Below, piece after piece: positions 40,962 to 49,698 of a stretch of 64,000 bases of DNA; the first letter of the stretch is position 1; each line of letters begins with the position of its first letter. A program made the position numbers and the translations under genes. The DNA lies in contig NZ_VFMQ01000001.1 of NCBI RefSeq assembly GCF_006715175.1, positions 496,001-560,000 of the forward strand, written 5' to 3'. Below the pieces are notes generated by a model, which was not told the origin of the DNA, made no database searches, and saw nothing but the letters and a program-made list of their open reading frames with translations. This stretch comes from Curtobacterium citreum (GTDB taxonomy: Bacteria; Actinomycetota; Actinomycetes; Actinomycetales; Microbacteriaceae).

Positions 40962-42982
40962 CGCGCTCCTGCTCCTCGCTCCCGGACGACGGTCCGGGCC
41001 GTCGAGCCGACGACGACCACTCCGACGGCGGCCAGGGTGACGACGACCGCGGCAGCGAGCAGCGCCGCGGGGTCCGCCGCGCGGGCGACGGGGTCCAGCA
41101 CGGAGTGCAACCCGGTCCCGTCCGGACGTCGGCCGACCCAGGTTTCGACGACGGCGACGACTCCGCAGGCCACGAGGATGAACTCGACCGCGAACAGCCC
41201 CAGGTCCGCGCGGAGTCCGGACACCCCGGCCGTGGCGAGCACGAAGCGCCGTCGGCCGGAACGCCGTCGGTGTGCCGCGGTGGCGAGGACCGAGAGCGAC
41301 ACCGCGACGGCGAGCCCGCTCACCACCGCTGCCGTCCCGACGCCGACGGCGAGGCGCGCGCGTCGTGCCTCCTCGGCCGCGGCCTGCCCGACGTCGACGA
41401 CGGCACTGAACTCGCGTCCGATCCCAGCGCGGGTGATGCTGCGCTCGGCGTCGGCCCGGGTGCGGAAGACGACGTCGCCGCTCGACAGCCACGACCCGAG
41501 CTGGTCCGGTGTGAAGACACGGGCAGGGTCGGGCACGACGACCAGCGCGGCGTCGTCCAGCCACGTCGGGGTCGTCGCGTCGCCCGGGAAGGTGTAGAGC
41601 GGACCGTCGGCCAGCCGGACGGCTGACAGGTGCACGCCCGGCTCTGCGGCGTTCCGCAGGTCCCAGTCTCGAAGCGCCCGGACGAGCCCCGTCCCGTCGA
41701 GGTCCGTCCCGTCCGGGAGCCACACCGCCGGTCGGGTGCTGCCGGGCGAGACACGCGAGCCGTCGGTCGCGCGGACGTCCCGGAGCCGGAGGTACCCGTC
41801 GTCCACGAACAGCACCGGGACGGTCGAGCGCGCGGCACCGACCGGCACTTCGACCGGCGCGGCGAGGATCGCGCCGCCGTCCACGAGTGCGGACGCCGCG
41901 AAGTCCCCGATGCGGTCCCAGTACTCCTGCGTGTCGACCGGGCGTGGGTCCGGCGTGACCCAGAGCTGCACGCTCGCACCGGCGGCACGGAGGTCGCGGT
42001 CCATCGAACCCGACCGCGCCACCGCGGTCGCGCCGACGAGGTCGAACACCGCGGCGACGAGCAGGAGCACCGCCGGGAACCGCGCAACTTGGGCGAGTGC
42101 GACGAGCGGGGCGGTCGGGCGCGCACCGCGGACCCCCTCCGCCATCGGCACGCGGAGCGCGGCCAGGACGCCGACGCCGTGCGCCGCGATGACGGGGAGG
42201 AGGAGCACGGCGGCGATCGCCGCGACCGCCAGCACGAACGGGCCCACGTCCGCGAGGCGGTTGTACCACCAGAGCGCGGCGGCTCCCGTCGGGACAGCGA
42301 CCCCGATCAGGGGGAGCAGTGCTCGCACGACGGAGCATTCGCCGAGCAGGACCGCGCCGCTGCTCCGGCCGAACGCCTGCTGCACCGCGTACCGCCGCGG
42401 GGCTCCCACGGTCCCGACCAGGCACAGGACGACCGCGCCGGTGACCACGAGTCCCACGAGCCCGAGCGTCCCGTCGAGTCGGTCGCTCATGCCGAGCCGC
42501 CGTGCGAGCGGGATCGCCTCCGACGACGCCTCGTAGCCGACGCTGCGCAGCGCGTCGACCGTCGCACTCCGGGCGAGGTCGCTCCCGTCGAGCTCGTAGG
42601 TCCCGGTGGGGTCGAATTCGACCAGCGCCGCCATCGGCTCGACGCGGGTGGACATGCCACGGGAGAAGTCCGGGTAGCCGGTCCGCAGCCACGTCGCGCC
42701 ACGCGTCCCGGGTGCCCCGGTCGTGAGCGCCGTCCGACGATCGACGGGCGAGGCGCGGTCGGCGACGAAGCGGACGATGGTGACGTGTTCGGTCCGGGCG
42801 ACGCGCTCGAGCGCCGCGGCGACGCGCTCGTTGGATCCCGTCGCGGCGCCGGCGGTGGCCGTCACCGTCCCGGTGCTACCGACCGCGCCGGACTCCGCGA
42901 CCTGGAGCAGCCCGACGAAGCCGAGCACGACCGCGAGGACGGCGGGCACGGCGTATGCGAGCTGCAGCATCCGGTGCGACAC
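40958..42982 (-). CDS. Bacteriocin-associated integral membrane protein (FtsX-like)
   Basis: A 674-aa protein with about seven to eight helices: one at the N-terminus (LQLAYAVPAVLAVVLGFVGLLQVA), a ~150-aa outer domain, a cluster of helices at ~175-320, a second outer domain (~330-560) and three helices near the C-terminus (VGVGTAAVVSGLAVAVSLSVL, LGLFAVEFILVACGVVAVVETW, LLAAAVVVTLAAVGVVVVG). This is the plan of the 'bacteriocin-associated integral membrane protein' family found with lactococcin 972. With the overlapping ATPase it should form a MacB-type transporter. GTG start behind AGGGGA; a hairpin separates it from the precursor gene. Confidence 0.85.
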   Translation of the reverse strand: MSHRMLQLAYAVPAVLAVVLGFVGLLQVAESGAVGSTGTVTATAGAATGSNERVAAALERVARTEHVTIVRFVADRASPVDRRTALTTGAPGTRGATWLRTGYPDFSRGMSTRVEPMAALVEFDPTGTYELDGSDLARSATVDALRSVGYEASSEAIPLARRLGMSDRLDGTLGLVGLVVTGAVVLCLVGTVGAPRRYAVQQAFGRSSGAVLLGECSVVRALLPLIGVAVPTGAAALWWYNRLADVGPFVLAVAAIAAVLLLPVIAAHGVGVLAALRVPMAEGVRGARPTAPLVALAQVARFPAVLLLVAAVFDLVGATAVARSGSMDRDLRAAGASVQLWVTPDPRPVDTQEYWDRIGDFAASALVDGGAILAAPVEVPVGAARSTVPVLFVDDGYLRLRDVRATDGSRVSPGSTRPAVWLPDGTDLDGTGLVRALRDWDLRNAAEPGVHLSAVRLADGPLYTFPGDATTPTWLDDAALVVVPDPARVFTPDQLGSWLSSGDVVFRTRADAERSITRAGIGREFSAVVDVGQAAAEEARRARLAVGVGTAAVVSGLAVAVSLSVLATAAHRRRSGRRRFVLATAGVSGLRADLGLFAVEFILVACGVVAVVETWVGRRPDGTGLHSVLDPVARAADPAALLAAAVVVTLAAVGVVVVGSTARTVVRERGAGAR

Positions 42983-43005
42983 GTGCGTTCCCCTCGGTCC
43001 CCGAG

Positions 43006-43036
43006 CAGGGCGGGCGCCGCCGGGGCGCCCGCCCTG
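43006..43036 (-). terminator. Hairpin between bacteriocin precursor and transporter genes
   Basis: Perfect 13-bp stem CAGGGCGGGCGCC with a 5-nt loop, 4 nt after the precursor stop. It probably acts as a partial terminator, giving more precursor than transporter mRNA. Confidence 0.75.
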
Positions 43037-43040
43037 CGTG

Positions 43041-43433
43041 TCAGCAGTTGTGGTAGTACGCCTGGTTGCCGCTGCCGGCCTTCGGGGTCGCTGCGTAGGC
43101 GTACCTGCCGCCCGGTACGTTCGTCACGCGCTTGGTCTTCTTCCCCACCGCCGTCGCGCCGTGACAGCTCCGTTCGCGGAAGTAGTTCGACCAGACGTCG
43201 CCGCCGCTCACGCCGTACTGCCAGAACGCTCCGTCGCCGCCGCGGGCTGTCCCGCCGACGCCCGTCGTCCTCGAGACCGTGGTCGTGTCCGCGGTGGACA
43301 GGACGACACCGCCGGCGTCAGGACCGGACCCGAGTTGCTCGAGCGGCGCGGCCGTCGCCGTCGCGGCGGTGCCGGCCACCAGGCCGACGGTCAGCGCGAG
43401 GCCGACCAGCATGTGCTTGTGTGTGCGGTTCAT
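43041..43433 (-). CDS. Lactococcin 972 family bacteriocin precursor
   Basis: A 130-aa Sec-exported precursor. The signal peptide covers residues ~1-29 (MLVGLALTVGLVAGTAATATAA, cleavage after TAA), followed by a pro-like stretch and the family domain (~65-130): GAFWQYGVSGGDVWSNYFRE, the CHGATAVG segment, GGRYAYAATPKAGSGNQAYY and a C-terminal HNC. The WxYG...VWSNY...H and GNxAYY pattern is that of lactococcin 972, which blocks septum formation by binding lipid II. Two Cys (ERSCHG and the final HNC) may pair. GGGGGA precedes the ATG, and an AT-rich stretch with TATACA lies ~85 nt upstream, standing out in this GC-rich DNA. Confidence 0.9.
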   Translation of the reverse strand: MNRTHKHMLVGLALTVGLVAGTAATATAAPLEQLGSGPDAGGVVLSTADTTTVSRTTGVGGTARGGDGAFWQYGVSGGDVWSNYFRERSCHGATAVGKKTKRVTNVPGGRYAYAATPKAGSGNQAYYHNC

Positions 43434-43532
43434 CGTTCCCCCTTCGTGGTGTGCCCGGAACGGGCACGACCACGATGGCAGCAACCGGAACTGATGCCCA
43501 GCCTTCTGGAACGTTGTATATTGGTTGTTCGA

Positions 43533-44846
43533 TCACTGGGTGAACAGCGCGTCGCAGAACGGTGTCACGTCCGTCCGGAACGCCCACTGCACGGTGTTCC
43601 AGTCGTGCCCGCTCCCCGGCGCGCTCGACACCGACACCCGGGCCCCGGCTGCCGTCGCAGCAGCGCCGAGCTTCCGCGCGTTCGCCGTGAACTCCCCGTC
43701 CACCGACCCCGCGACGAGCCACACGCTGTGCCCGGCGAGCCCGTTCTGCCGCAGCAGGGCGATCGGCGCCGCGGCCTGCCACCGCGCGATCGAGCCGCCG
43801 AAGGCTTCGTCGGCGCTGTGCCGCGGGCTCTGGTCGATCGGCTGCAGCTCGCTCGAGACGGCGAGGGCAGCGCCGAAGTCACCCGGGTGACCGGACAGGA
43901 ACTGCATCGTGCAGGTCGCCCCCTGCGAGAACCCGGTCAGCCCCCAGGCCTTGCGGTCGGTCGTCGCGGGGGTGTTCGCGAGGATCCACGCTGGGACGTC
44001 CTGCGTGACGTAGGTGTCGACGTTCCCGAGTCGGGAGTCGACGCACATCGTGTTGAGCCCCGGCGAGGAGAGCTGGTCGACCGACACGACGATGGGCGCT
44101 CGACCGCCGTGGGCCCGGGCGTACTCGTCGAGGGGCGTGGCGAGCTGTCCGGCGGTGAACAGGTCGCTCGGGGCGCCCGGCTGCCCGGAGAACGCGATCA
44201 CGACCGGGAGTGGCTGCGGGTCCGGGACGAGCGCCGCCGGCGGCAGGTACATCGCCGCCGGCCGGGGGTGGAAGCCGGAGCGCGTGCCCGGGATGTCCGC
44301 GGAGACGATCTGCCCGGACGCGGGCATCGCCGGGGTGGCGGAGGCCGTCGGGCCGCCAGGGGTCGGGTGCGCGGTCGACCGGGCCCCCGCGTGGTAGGTC
44401 GGGTAGGGGTCGCTCTGCACGACGGTGCCGAGGGTCGGGTACTTCGCGAACTCGACGTTGATCCCGAGCGCGGGCACGACGAGCGCCGCGGGGACGAGCA
44501 CGATCGCGAGGGCCCGCCGCCACCCGCCGCCGTGCACGATCCCGGTGACGGCCAGGGCGAGGGCGGCACCGGCGAAGGCGCTCCACATCTGTGTGACCGG
44601 GCTCAGTGCGACGCCGAACAGGTCGACGACCGAGGTCGTGAACCAGCACGCGACGAGCACCAGTCCGGCGCCGGCGAGGGCGATCCCTGCTCGCCAGGCC
44701 ACCCGTCGCCAGGCCGCGCGGTCACGCCACCGCCGGACCGCCGGCAGCAGCACCACGAGGGCGAGGACGACGAAGGCCGTGTCGATCGGGACGAGCTTGT
44801 TCGGCGCCTGCAGCGGCGTCGCGAGCAGCCACTCGGTCGGGCTCAC
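43533..44846 (-). CDS. Membrane-anchored esterase (alpha/beta hydrolase, esterase D-like)
   Basis: A 437-aa protein: four N-terminal membrane helices (residues ~20-140, e.g. VPIDTAFVVLALVVLLPAV, ALAGAGLVLVACWFT), then an extracytoplasmic alpha/beta hydrolase with LPVVIAFSGQPGAPSDL, the nucleophile elbow GLTGFSQGATC (GxSxG), VDGEFTANAR, and a C-terminal GSGHDWNTVQWAF with the His. This layout is known from actinobacterial membrane-bound esterases related to the antigen-85/esterase D fold; acyl transfer or lipid hydrolysis at the cell surface is likely. Its GTG start overlaps the MprF-like stop by 4 nt, so both belong to one operon. Confidence 0.8.
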   Translation of the reverse strand: MSPTEWLLATPLQAPNKLVPIDTAFVVLALVVLLPAVRRWRDRAAWRRVAWRAGIALAGAGLVLVACWFTTSVVDLFGVALSPVTQMWSAFAGAALALAVTGIVHGGGWRRALAIVLVPAALVVPALGINVEFAKYPTLGTVVQSDPYPTYHAGARSTAHPTPGGPTASATPAMPASGQIVSADIPGTRSGFHPRPAAMYLPPAALVPDPQPLPVVIAFSGQPGAPSDLFTAGQLATPLDEYARAHGGRAPIVVSVDQLSSPGLNTMCVDSRLGNVDTYVTQDVPAWILANTPATTDRKAWGLTGFSQGATCTMQFLSGHPGDFGAALAVSSELQPIDQSPRHSADEAFGGSIARWQAAAPIALLRQNGLAGHSVWLVAGSVDGEFTANARKLGAAATAAGARVSVSSAPGSGHDWNTVQWAFRTDVTPFCDALFTQ

Positions 44847-46891
44847 CGGCTGCCCGCGCCGACGGGTGCCGGCGCGACGGGCTCGGCGGTGGCGGTGTGC
44901 GCCTGCCGGAGGGCCCACAGGTGCTTCGGGCGGAGTCCGGGCACGTACGCGCTCGTCAGGGCCCGGGCCACCCGGGGTGCCTGGAACGCACTCGGCACGA
45001 CCAGCCAGAGCGGCTCGTGCCGGGCGCCGAACTTCTCCTTGAACCGCTGCAGGGACCGGAACCCGTACACCGGCTCGAGCACCCGGGCGAGCAGCGCGGA
45101 CCCGCGGGCGACCCAGGAGCCGGCGTCGGTGTGCGGCGCGAGCGGCGTGCCGGACAGGCTGATGGTGGTCAGACCGGCCTCGCGGGCACGCAGGGCCGTG
45201 CGGGCGATGAGGAACTCCATGACGCCGGGCATCCCGTCCTCGCCGCGGCGCATCACGTCGAGCGTGTAGCCGGTCAGGGTGCCGTGTTCGTGCACGGGCA
45301 GCCAGCTGGTCACGGCGGTGACGCGGTCGTCGGCGGTGACGGCGAGCAGGAGCCGCACGTCGGGGTCGTCGAGCTCGCGGAAGCCGCCGAGCGTGAAGCC
45401 CATCTCCGGCAGACGCCGGTCGGCCGCCCAGCGGGTGCAGATCGCCTCGACCTGGGCGCGCATCGCCGGGTCGAGCGCGGCCAGGGTCGTCCACTCGTCG
45501 CGCAGGCCCTCGCGGTCGGCGCGGTTCGACGCCGTCCGGAGGTCCTGCCGCTTCTTGCCGCGCAGGTCGAACGTCGTCACGTCGAGCACCGACTCGACGC
45601 CGACCGGGAAGGACGCCCAGCCCTCGGTGGCGAGGATCGTGCGGACGGACTCGTGGACGCTCGTGAACGCGGGCGTCCAGCCGTTCCGCTCGCAGGCTCG
45701 GGCGAAGGCGGTGACGACCTCGGCGCGGTCGCGGGCGGCGCAGGCGGGGTCGGAGACCGTCAGGGCGACGTCGCCGTGCACGCGGTAGGCCACCGCGCCC
45801 AGCCCGTCGGGGTGGGTCCAGGTGGCGTTGCCGGTCCACGTCCCCATGTGGCCGAGGGTACCGGCGTCCCCGTCGCGGAGCATCTCCCGGTAGCCCGTGT
45901 CGCCGAGGGTCGCCGCGGCGAAGCGGGCCCGGACGAGCCGGCCGCGCAGGAGCACGACGGCCAGCAGCACGGCGGCGGGCACGGCCCAGGCGCCGAGCAG
46001 CGTCACCTGCCACTCGACCTCGTCGATGGTCAGGCCCCGCCACTGCACGAAGCCCTCGCTCATCGGCTCGATGAGGAACACGTCGGCGAGCACGGCGGTC
46101 AGCACGACGAGCAGCCCGGCGGCCAGGACGACACCGGTCCGACGGCCGCGGTGGACGAGCCAGGCGGCGGCGAGGAGCAGGATGCCGACCAGGACGGTCG
46201 CCCGGTCGCTCATCGCGTCCGCGAACGGCGAGAGCACGCCGTCCGGCTGCGGCACGACGAGGGTCACGAGCGTGCCGGCACCGAGCGACGCGAGCGTCGC
46301 GACGACGACCGAACGGGGCTGGACGGCGGGACGGGCGGCGGTCCGCGGGCGCTCCGGGGCCGGCCGGGAGGCACGGCGCGCCACGATCGCGCCGGCTGCG
46401 GTCCCGAACAGGGTCGCGAGGGCACGCGCGGTGTCGGACCCGTGCCCGGCGAACAGCACGAGGGTCAGGACGACCGTCCAGAGGACGGCCCGGATCCGGC
46501 GACGGCGGCCGACGGGCATCGTCGCGGAGGCGGCGCCGACGAGGGCCGTCGCGACCATCGAGGGGGCGAAGAGCGGCTGGCCCGCCGCGGTCTCGGCGTG
46601 CGCCTCGCCCATGGCGGCGCCGACCGTGACGGCGAGGAGGGTCGTCCCGGCGGCGGCCAGGGGAGCGAGCACGCCGATGGCCACCGTGCGGAGCGATCCG
46701 AGGGTGCGTTCTGCGAGCAGGGTGGCGAGCACGACGACCACGAGGGCGGCCCAGGCGACGGGCGGGTGGTGCGGGAAGTCCGGCTCGGCGTGCGCGATGC
46801 GTGCGGTGACGACGAGGACGACGGAGGCCACGGCGACGGCGGTCGAGACCGGGTGCCGGCGGATTGCTGCGACGAGGGTGTTGGGTGCCAC
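44843..46891 (-). CDS. MprF-like phosphatidylglycerol lysyltransferase domain protein
   Basis: A 682-aa protein: about seven N-terminal helices up to residue ~340, then the DUF2156/LPG-synthase C-terminal domain (two GNAT-like folds) with YREMLRDGDAGTLGHMGTWTGNATW, GWASFPVGVESVLDVTTFDLRGKKRQDLRTASNRADREG, and GVMEFLIARTALRAREAGLTTISLSG. Full MprF makes lysyl-PG from Lys-tRNA and flips it, lowering the surface negative charge and resisting cationic peptides. The membrane part here is shorter than the classical flippase (usually 14 helices), so flipping is uncertain. The GTG start is tentative. In an operon with the membrane esterase. Confidence 0.8.
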   Translation of the reverse strand: MAPNTLVAAIRRHPVSTAVAVASVVLVVTARIAHAEPDFPHHPPVAWAALVVVVLATLLAERTLGSLRTVAIGVLAPLAAAGTTLLAVTVGAAMGEAHAETAAGQPLFAPSMVATALVGAASATMPVGRRRRIRAVLWTVVLTLVLFAGHGSDTARALATLFGTAAGAIVARRASRPAPERPRTAARPAVQPRSVVVATLASLGAGTLVTLVVPQPDGVLSPFADAMSDRATVLVGILLLAAAWLVHRGRRTGVVLAAGLLVVLTAVLADVFLIEPMSEGFVQWRGLTIDEVEWQVTLLGAWAVPAAVLLAVVLLRGRLVRARFAAATLGDTGYREMLRDGDAGTLGHMGTWTGNATWTHPDGLGAVAYRVHGDVALTVSDPACAARDRAEVVTAFARACERNGWTPAFTSVHESVRTILATEGWASFPVGVESVLDVTTFDLRGKKRQDLRTASNRADREGLRDEWTTLAALDPAMRAQVEAICTRWAADRRLPEMGFTLGGFRELDDPDVRLLLAVTADDRVTAVTSWLPVHEHGTLTGYTLDVMRRGEDGMPGVMEFLIARTALRAREAGLTTISLSGTPLAPHTDAGSWVARGSALLARVLEPVYGFRSLQRFKEKFGARHEPLWLVVPSAFQAPRVARALTSAYVPGLRPKHLWALRQAHTATAEPVAPAPVGAGSR

Positions 46892-46970
46892 GGTGTCATC
46901 ACAGCCGAGGTGCCACCGTTCCGGCATCGGGCGGTGGCGTGAACCCGGGTGGCCGATCGGCCATCGCCGG

Positions 46971-48188
46971 TCACCCGCGCGGTGGTGCTCCGACCGCGAC
47001 CTCCGGCGGGACGTGCTCGACGGGCAGGCGCAGGTGCAGCGCGAAGCCGTCCCCGGGTTGCGGGCCGGACTCGAGCCGACCGCCGAGCAGCGACGCGCGT
47101 TCACCCAGTCCGATGAGCCCGAGACCGGACCCCGGGAGCTCCAGTCGCTCGGCACGCGGCGGCCCGTTCACGACGTCGACGAGCACCTGCTCGCGGTGCA
47201 GCCGGCCGCTGATCCGGACGCTCGCCCCCGGCGCGTGCTTCCGGACGTTCGTCAGGCCCTCCTGCACGAAGCGGTAGACGGCGCGCTGCACCGGCTGCGA
47301 CAGGGTGTCCGGCAGGTCGACCGCGACCGAGGTCTCCAGGCCGCTCGCCCCGATGAGCCGGTCGAGGTCGCCGAGCAGGGGCTGCGGTGCCATCTCGCGG
47401 TCGGTGCCGCCGGACGCGCGGAGCACCTGCACCATCTCGCGGAGCTCCTGCAGGGTCACGACGCAGAGCTGCCGGATCGTCCGCGCGAACTCGCGCTCCC
47501 GGTCGTCGCGTCCGGCCATCTGCATCCCGCCGGCCTGCACCGCGATGAGCGTGACCTGGTGCGAGACGACGTCGTGCATCTCGCGGGCCAGGAGCGCCCG
47601 CTCGCGGGACAGTGCGATCTCGGCGCCCCGACGACGTTCCTCGGCGCGGGACGCCCGGAGTTCGGCGATGCGGTCGACGAGCACCGCCCGGGTGCGGACG
47701 AGCATGCCGATCGCGAGCGGTCCGAGGGCGAAGATGAGCGCGTAGACGGTGGACACGACGATCTCGTCGAGCTGCTGCGGGGGACCGACGACGAAGCCGC
47801 TGAACCCGACGAACTGCACGACCGCGGCGAGGAGCATCAGCCACCGTCGACTCGTGCGCTCGCCGAGGGTGAAGAGGGCGATGCTCGCTGCGACGACCCC
47901 GGAGCCGATGAAGAGCCCGGGCATCGTGAGCGCGAAGGTCAGCACGGGGAAGCGTCGGCGGAGCACCAGCGCCCCGGCGGCGACCAGGGACAGCGTGATC
48001 TCCGTCGTCGTGGCTCCCGACAGGTCGAGCACCGCGTCGACGACCGCAGCCGCCAGGAACACGGCGTCGACCACCCACCACGGCGCCTTCCGGGCGCGCG
48101 CCCGGCGCAGGCCGGCGTCGACGAGTCCCTCGAGCCTCCCGTCCAGACCCGACAGCGCAGCCCGGACCCGCCCGGCGGTCTCAGCCAT
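46971..48188 (-). CDS. Sensor histidine kinase, NarL/DesK type (HisKA_3)
   Basis: A 405-aa kinase: five to six short membrane helices (residues ~38-165) without a large outer loop, then dimerisation helix with LLAREMHDVVSHQVTLIAVQAGGM (the H-D of HisKA_3), LREMVQVLRAS, and an HATPase domain with RFVQEGLTNVRKHAPGA (N-box) and GSGLGLIGLGERASLLGG (G-box). The intramembrane sensor resembles DesK- or LiaS-type kinases that detect membrane or envelope perturbation. Its ATG overlaps the response-regulator stop by 8 nt. Confidence 0.92.
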   Translation of the reverse strand: MAETAGRVRAALSGLDGRLEGLVDAGLRRARARKAPWWVVDAVFLAAAVVDAVLDLSGATTTEITLSLVAAGALVLRRRFPVLTFALTMPGLFIGSGVVAASIALFTLGERTSRRWLMLLAAVVQFVGFSGFVVGPPQQLDEIVVSTVYALIFALGPLAIGMLVRTRAVLVDRIAELRASRAEERRRGAEIALSRERALLAREMHDVVSHQVTLIAVQAGGMQMAGRDDREREFARTIRQLCVVTLQELREMVQVLRASGGTDREMAPQPLLGDLDRLIGASGLETSVAVDLPDTLSQPVQRAVYRFVQEGLTNVRKHAPGASVRISGRLHREQVLVDVVNGPPRAERLELPGSGLGLIGLGERASLLGGRLESGPQPGDGFALHLRLPVEHVPPEVAVGAPPRG

Positions 48189-48816
48189 CCAGCAGTCCGG
48201 CCTCGGCCGCGCGGAGCGCGAGCTGGACGCGCGTGGTGACGCCGAAGGCGGCGAGCAGGGCGCGCACGTCCTCCTTCACGGTGCCGGTGCTGACGCCGAT
48301 GCGCTGGCCGATCTCGGGGTTGCTCGCGCCCTCGGCGACGAGTCGCACGACGGCGTGCTCACGGTCGGACAGCTCCGGCGGGACGGCGCTCCGGCGGAGC
48401 GCGAACAGGCGGGTGCGGTCGACGCCGGGGGCGAGCACGATGCCCCCGCGGGCCAGCGCCCGGACGTACTCGGCGAGCGACTCGGGGTCGGTGTCCTTGA
48501 GGAGGAAGCCGGCCGCACCGGCGTCCATCGCCTCGGCGACGACCTGCGTGTCGGTGTCGAACGTGGTGAGCATCGCGACGGCCGGCGGTTCGGGCAGCTC
48601 GCGCAGCTGGGCGAGGACCTGCAGCCCGTTGACCCGGGGCATCCGCACGTCGAGCAGGACCACGTCGGGTCGGTGCCGCCGCACGGTCTCCACCGCGTCC
48701 ACGTCCCCGCTCGTGGCGAGCACCTCGATGTCCGCCGCGGCGCCGAGGATGAGCTCGAAGCCGTAGCGGACGAGCGTCTCGTCGTCGACGATCACCACCG
48801 TGGTCACGGGCGTCAT
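48181..48816 (-). CDS. LuxR-type response regulator
   Basis: A 211-aa NarL-family regulator: receiver domain with TTVVIVDDETLVRYGFELIL, phospho-acceptor Asp in PDVVLLDVRMPRVNG, switch Thr in AMLTTFDTD and Lys in FLLKDTDPE; then an HTH with LSDREHAVVRLVAEGASNPEIGQRIGVSTGTVKEDVRALLAAFG. Note GTVKEDV in place of the usual GTVKxHV. It pairs with the overlapping kinase gene. Adjacent envelope genes (MprF-like, esterase) are possible targets, by position only. Confidence 0.93.
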   Translation of the reverse strand: MTPVTTVVIVDDETLVRYGFELILGAAADIEVLATSGDVDAVETVRRHRPDVVLLDVRMPRVNGLQVLAQLRELPEPPAVAMLTTFDTDTQVVAEAMDAGAAGFLLKDTDPESLAEYVRALARGGIVLAPGVDRTRLFALRRSAVPPELSDREHAVVRLVAEGASNPEIGQRIGVSTGTVKEDVRALLAAFGVTTRVQLALRAAEAGLLDG

Positions 48817-48828
48817 CTTGTCACGACG

Positions 48829-48888
48829 TTGGCGAACACCGATCGAATCGCTACTGTGAGGCCCACTGGTCATGTCCGCGCATGACCA
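48829..48888 (+). promoter_or_regulatory. GntR gene promoter with downstream operator
   Basis: TTGGCG (48829-48834), 17 nt, TACTGT (48852-48857) forms a good promoter with a start near 48864. Immediately downstream is a perfect inverted repeat TGGTCATG-6-CATGACCA (48867-48888), a plausible autoregulatory site for the GntR/HutC protein encoded next. Confidence 0.6.
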
Positions 48889-48931
48889 CCTGGACCACCA
48901 GCACGCCGAGCGACGGAGCAGAGGGACCCGC

Positions 48932-49666
48932 ATGACGAGCCGCATCACCGAGGGTGCCGAACCGAAGCACCAGCAGCTGCGGCGGATCCTGCTCGACCTC
49001 GCGACGACCCGGCTCGCCCCCGGTGCGGCCATCCCGTCGGAGCGGCAGCTCATCGCCGAGTACGGGGTCTCGCGGATCACGGTGCGCGAGGCGCTCGGGC
49101 AGCTCGTCAACGAGGGCTACCTGGAGCGCGTGCGCGGCAAGGGGACCTTCGTCGCCCACCGGCCCGTGCAGTCGACGCTGCACCTGGCGTCCTTCACCGA
49201 GGAGATGCGGGCGCTCGGGCACGTTCCGACCACCGTCGTGCTCGTCCGCGAGGAGACCGTGCCGCCCGCCGACACCGTGGCCGCGCTGCGCCTGGGGGAC
49301 GGTGCGACCGCGTACCACCTCAAGCGCCTGCGGATGGCCGACGGGGCACCGGTGTCGATCGACGACGCGTGGCTCTCGGCGGACGCGTTCCCCGGGCTGC
49401 TCGAGCACGACCTGTCCGGGTCCGTGTACTCGCTCGCGGCGACCGAGTACGACACCCCGATCGACCGCGCACAGCAGACCGTCGCGGCGAAGCCCGCCGC
49501 CGACGACGTCGCGACCCTGCTCGGGACGAAGACGGGTGCGCCCGTGCTCGAGTTCGACCGGGTGTCGTACTCCGGCGACCGGCCCGTGGAGCACAGTCGC
49601 TCCTGGTACCGCTCGGACCGCTACCGCGTGCAGATGGAGGTCACGGCGACCAGCCCGGCCGCCTGA
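48932..49666 (+). CDS. GntR family regulator (HutC/DasR subfamily, UTRA domain)
   Basis: A 244-aa protein: winged helix PKHQQLRRILLDLATTRLAPGAAIPSERQLIAEYGVSRITVREALGQLVNEGYLERVRGKGTFVA, then UTRA ligand domain with LASFTEEMRALGHVPTTVVL, AYHLKRLRMADGAPVSIDDAWL and EFDRVSYSGDRPVEHSRSWYR. This subgroup includes DasR/NagR, which sense amino-sugar phosphates and control PTS genes; the convergent PTS EIIA next door fits. I chose the ATG behind GAGGGA; an upstream ATG inside the palindrome would add 20 residues. Confidence 0.88.
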   Translation: MTSRITEGAEPKHQQLRRILLDLATTRLAPGAAIPSERQLIAEYGVSRITVREALGQLVNEGYLERVRGKGTFVAHRPVQSTLHLASFTEEMRALGHVPTTVVLVREETVPPADTVAALRLGDGATAYHLKRLRMADGAPVSIDDAWLSADAFPGLLEHDLSGSVYSLAATEYDTPIDRAQQTVAAKPAADDVATLLGTKTGAPVLEFDRVSYSGDRPVEHSRSWYRSDRYRVQMEVTATSPAA

Positions 49667-49698
49667 CCTCCACCGCCGGTCCCGCGCTGCGCGCGGTG

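Noticed and set aside
18256..43530. Shared 11-mer ATTGGTTGTTC before the FMN reductase gene (18256-18266, minus) and in the bacteriocin upstream region (43520-43530, plus)
   Set aside because: Only two copies, in different orientation relative to the genes and without symmetry; likely chance despite the low GC.
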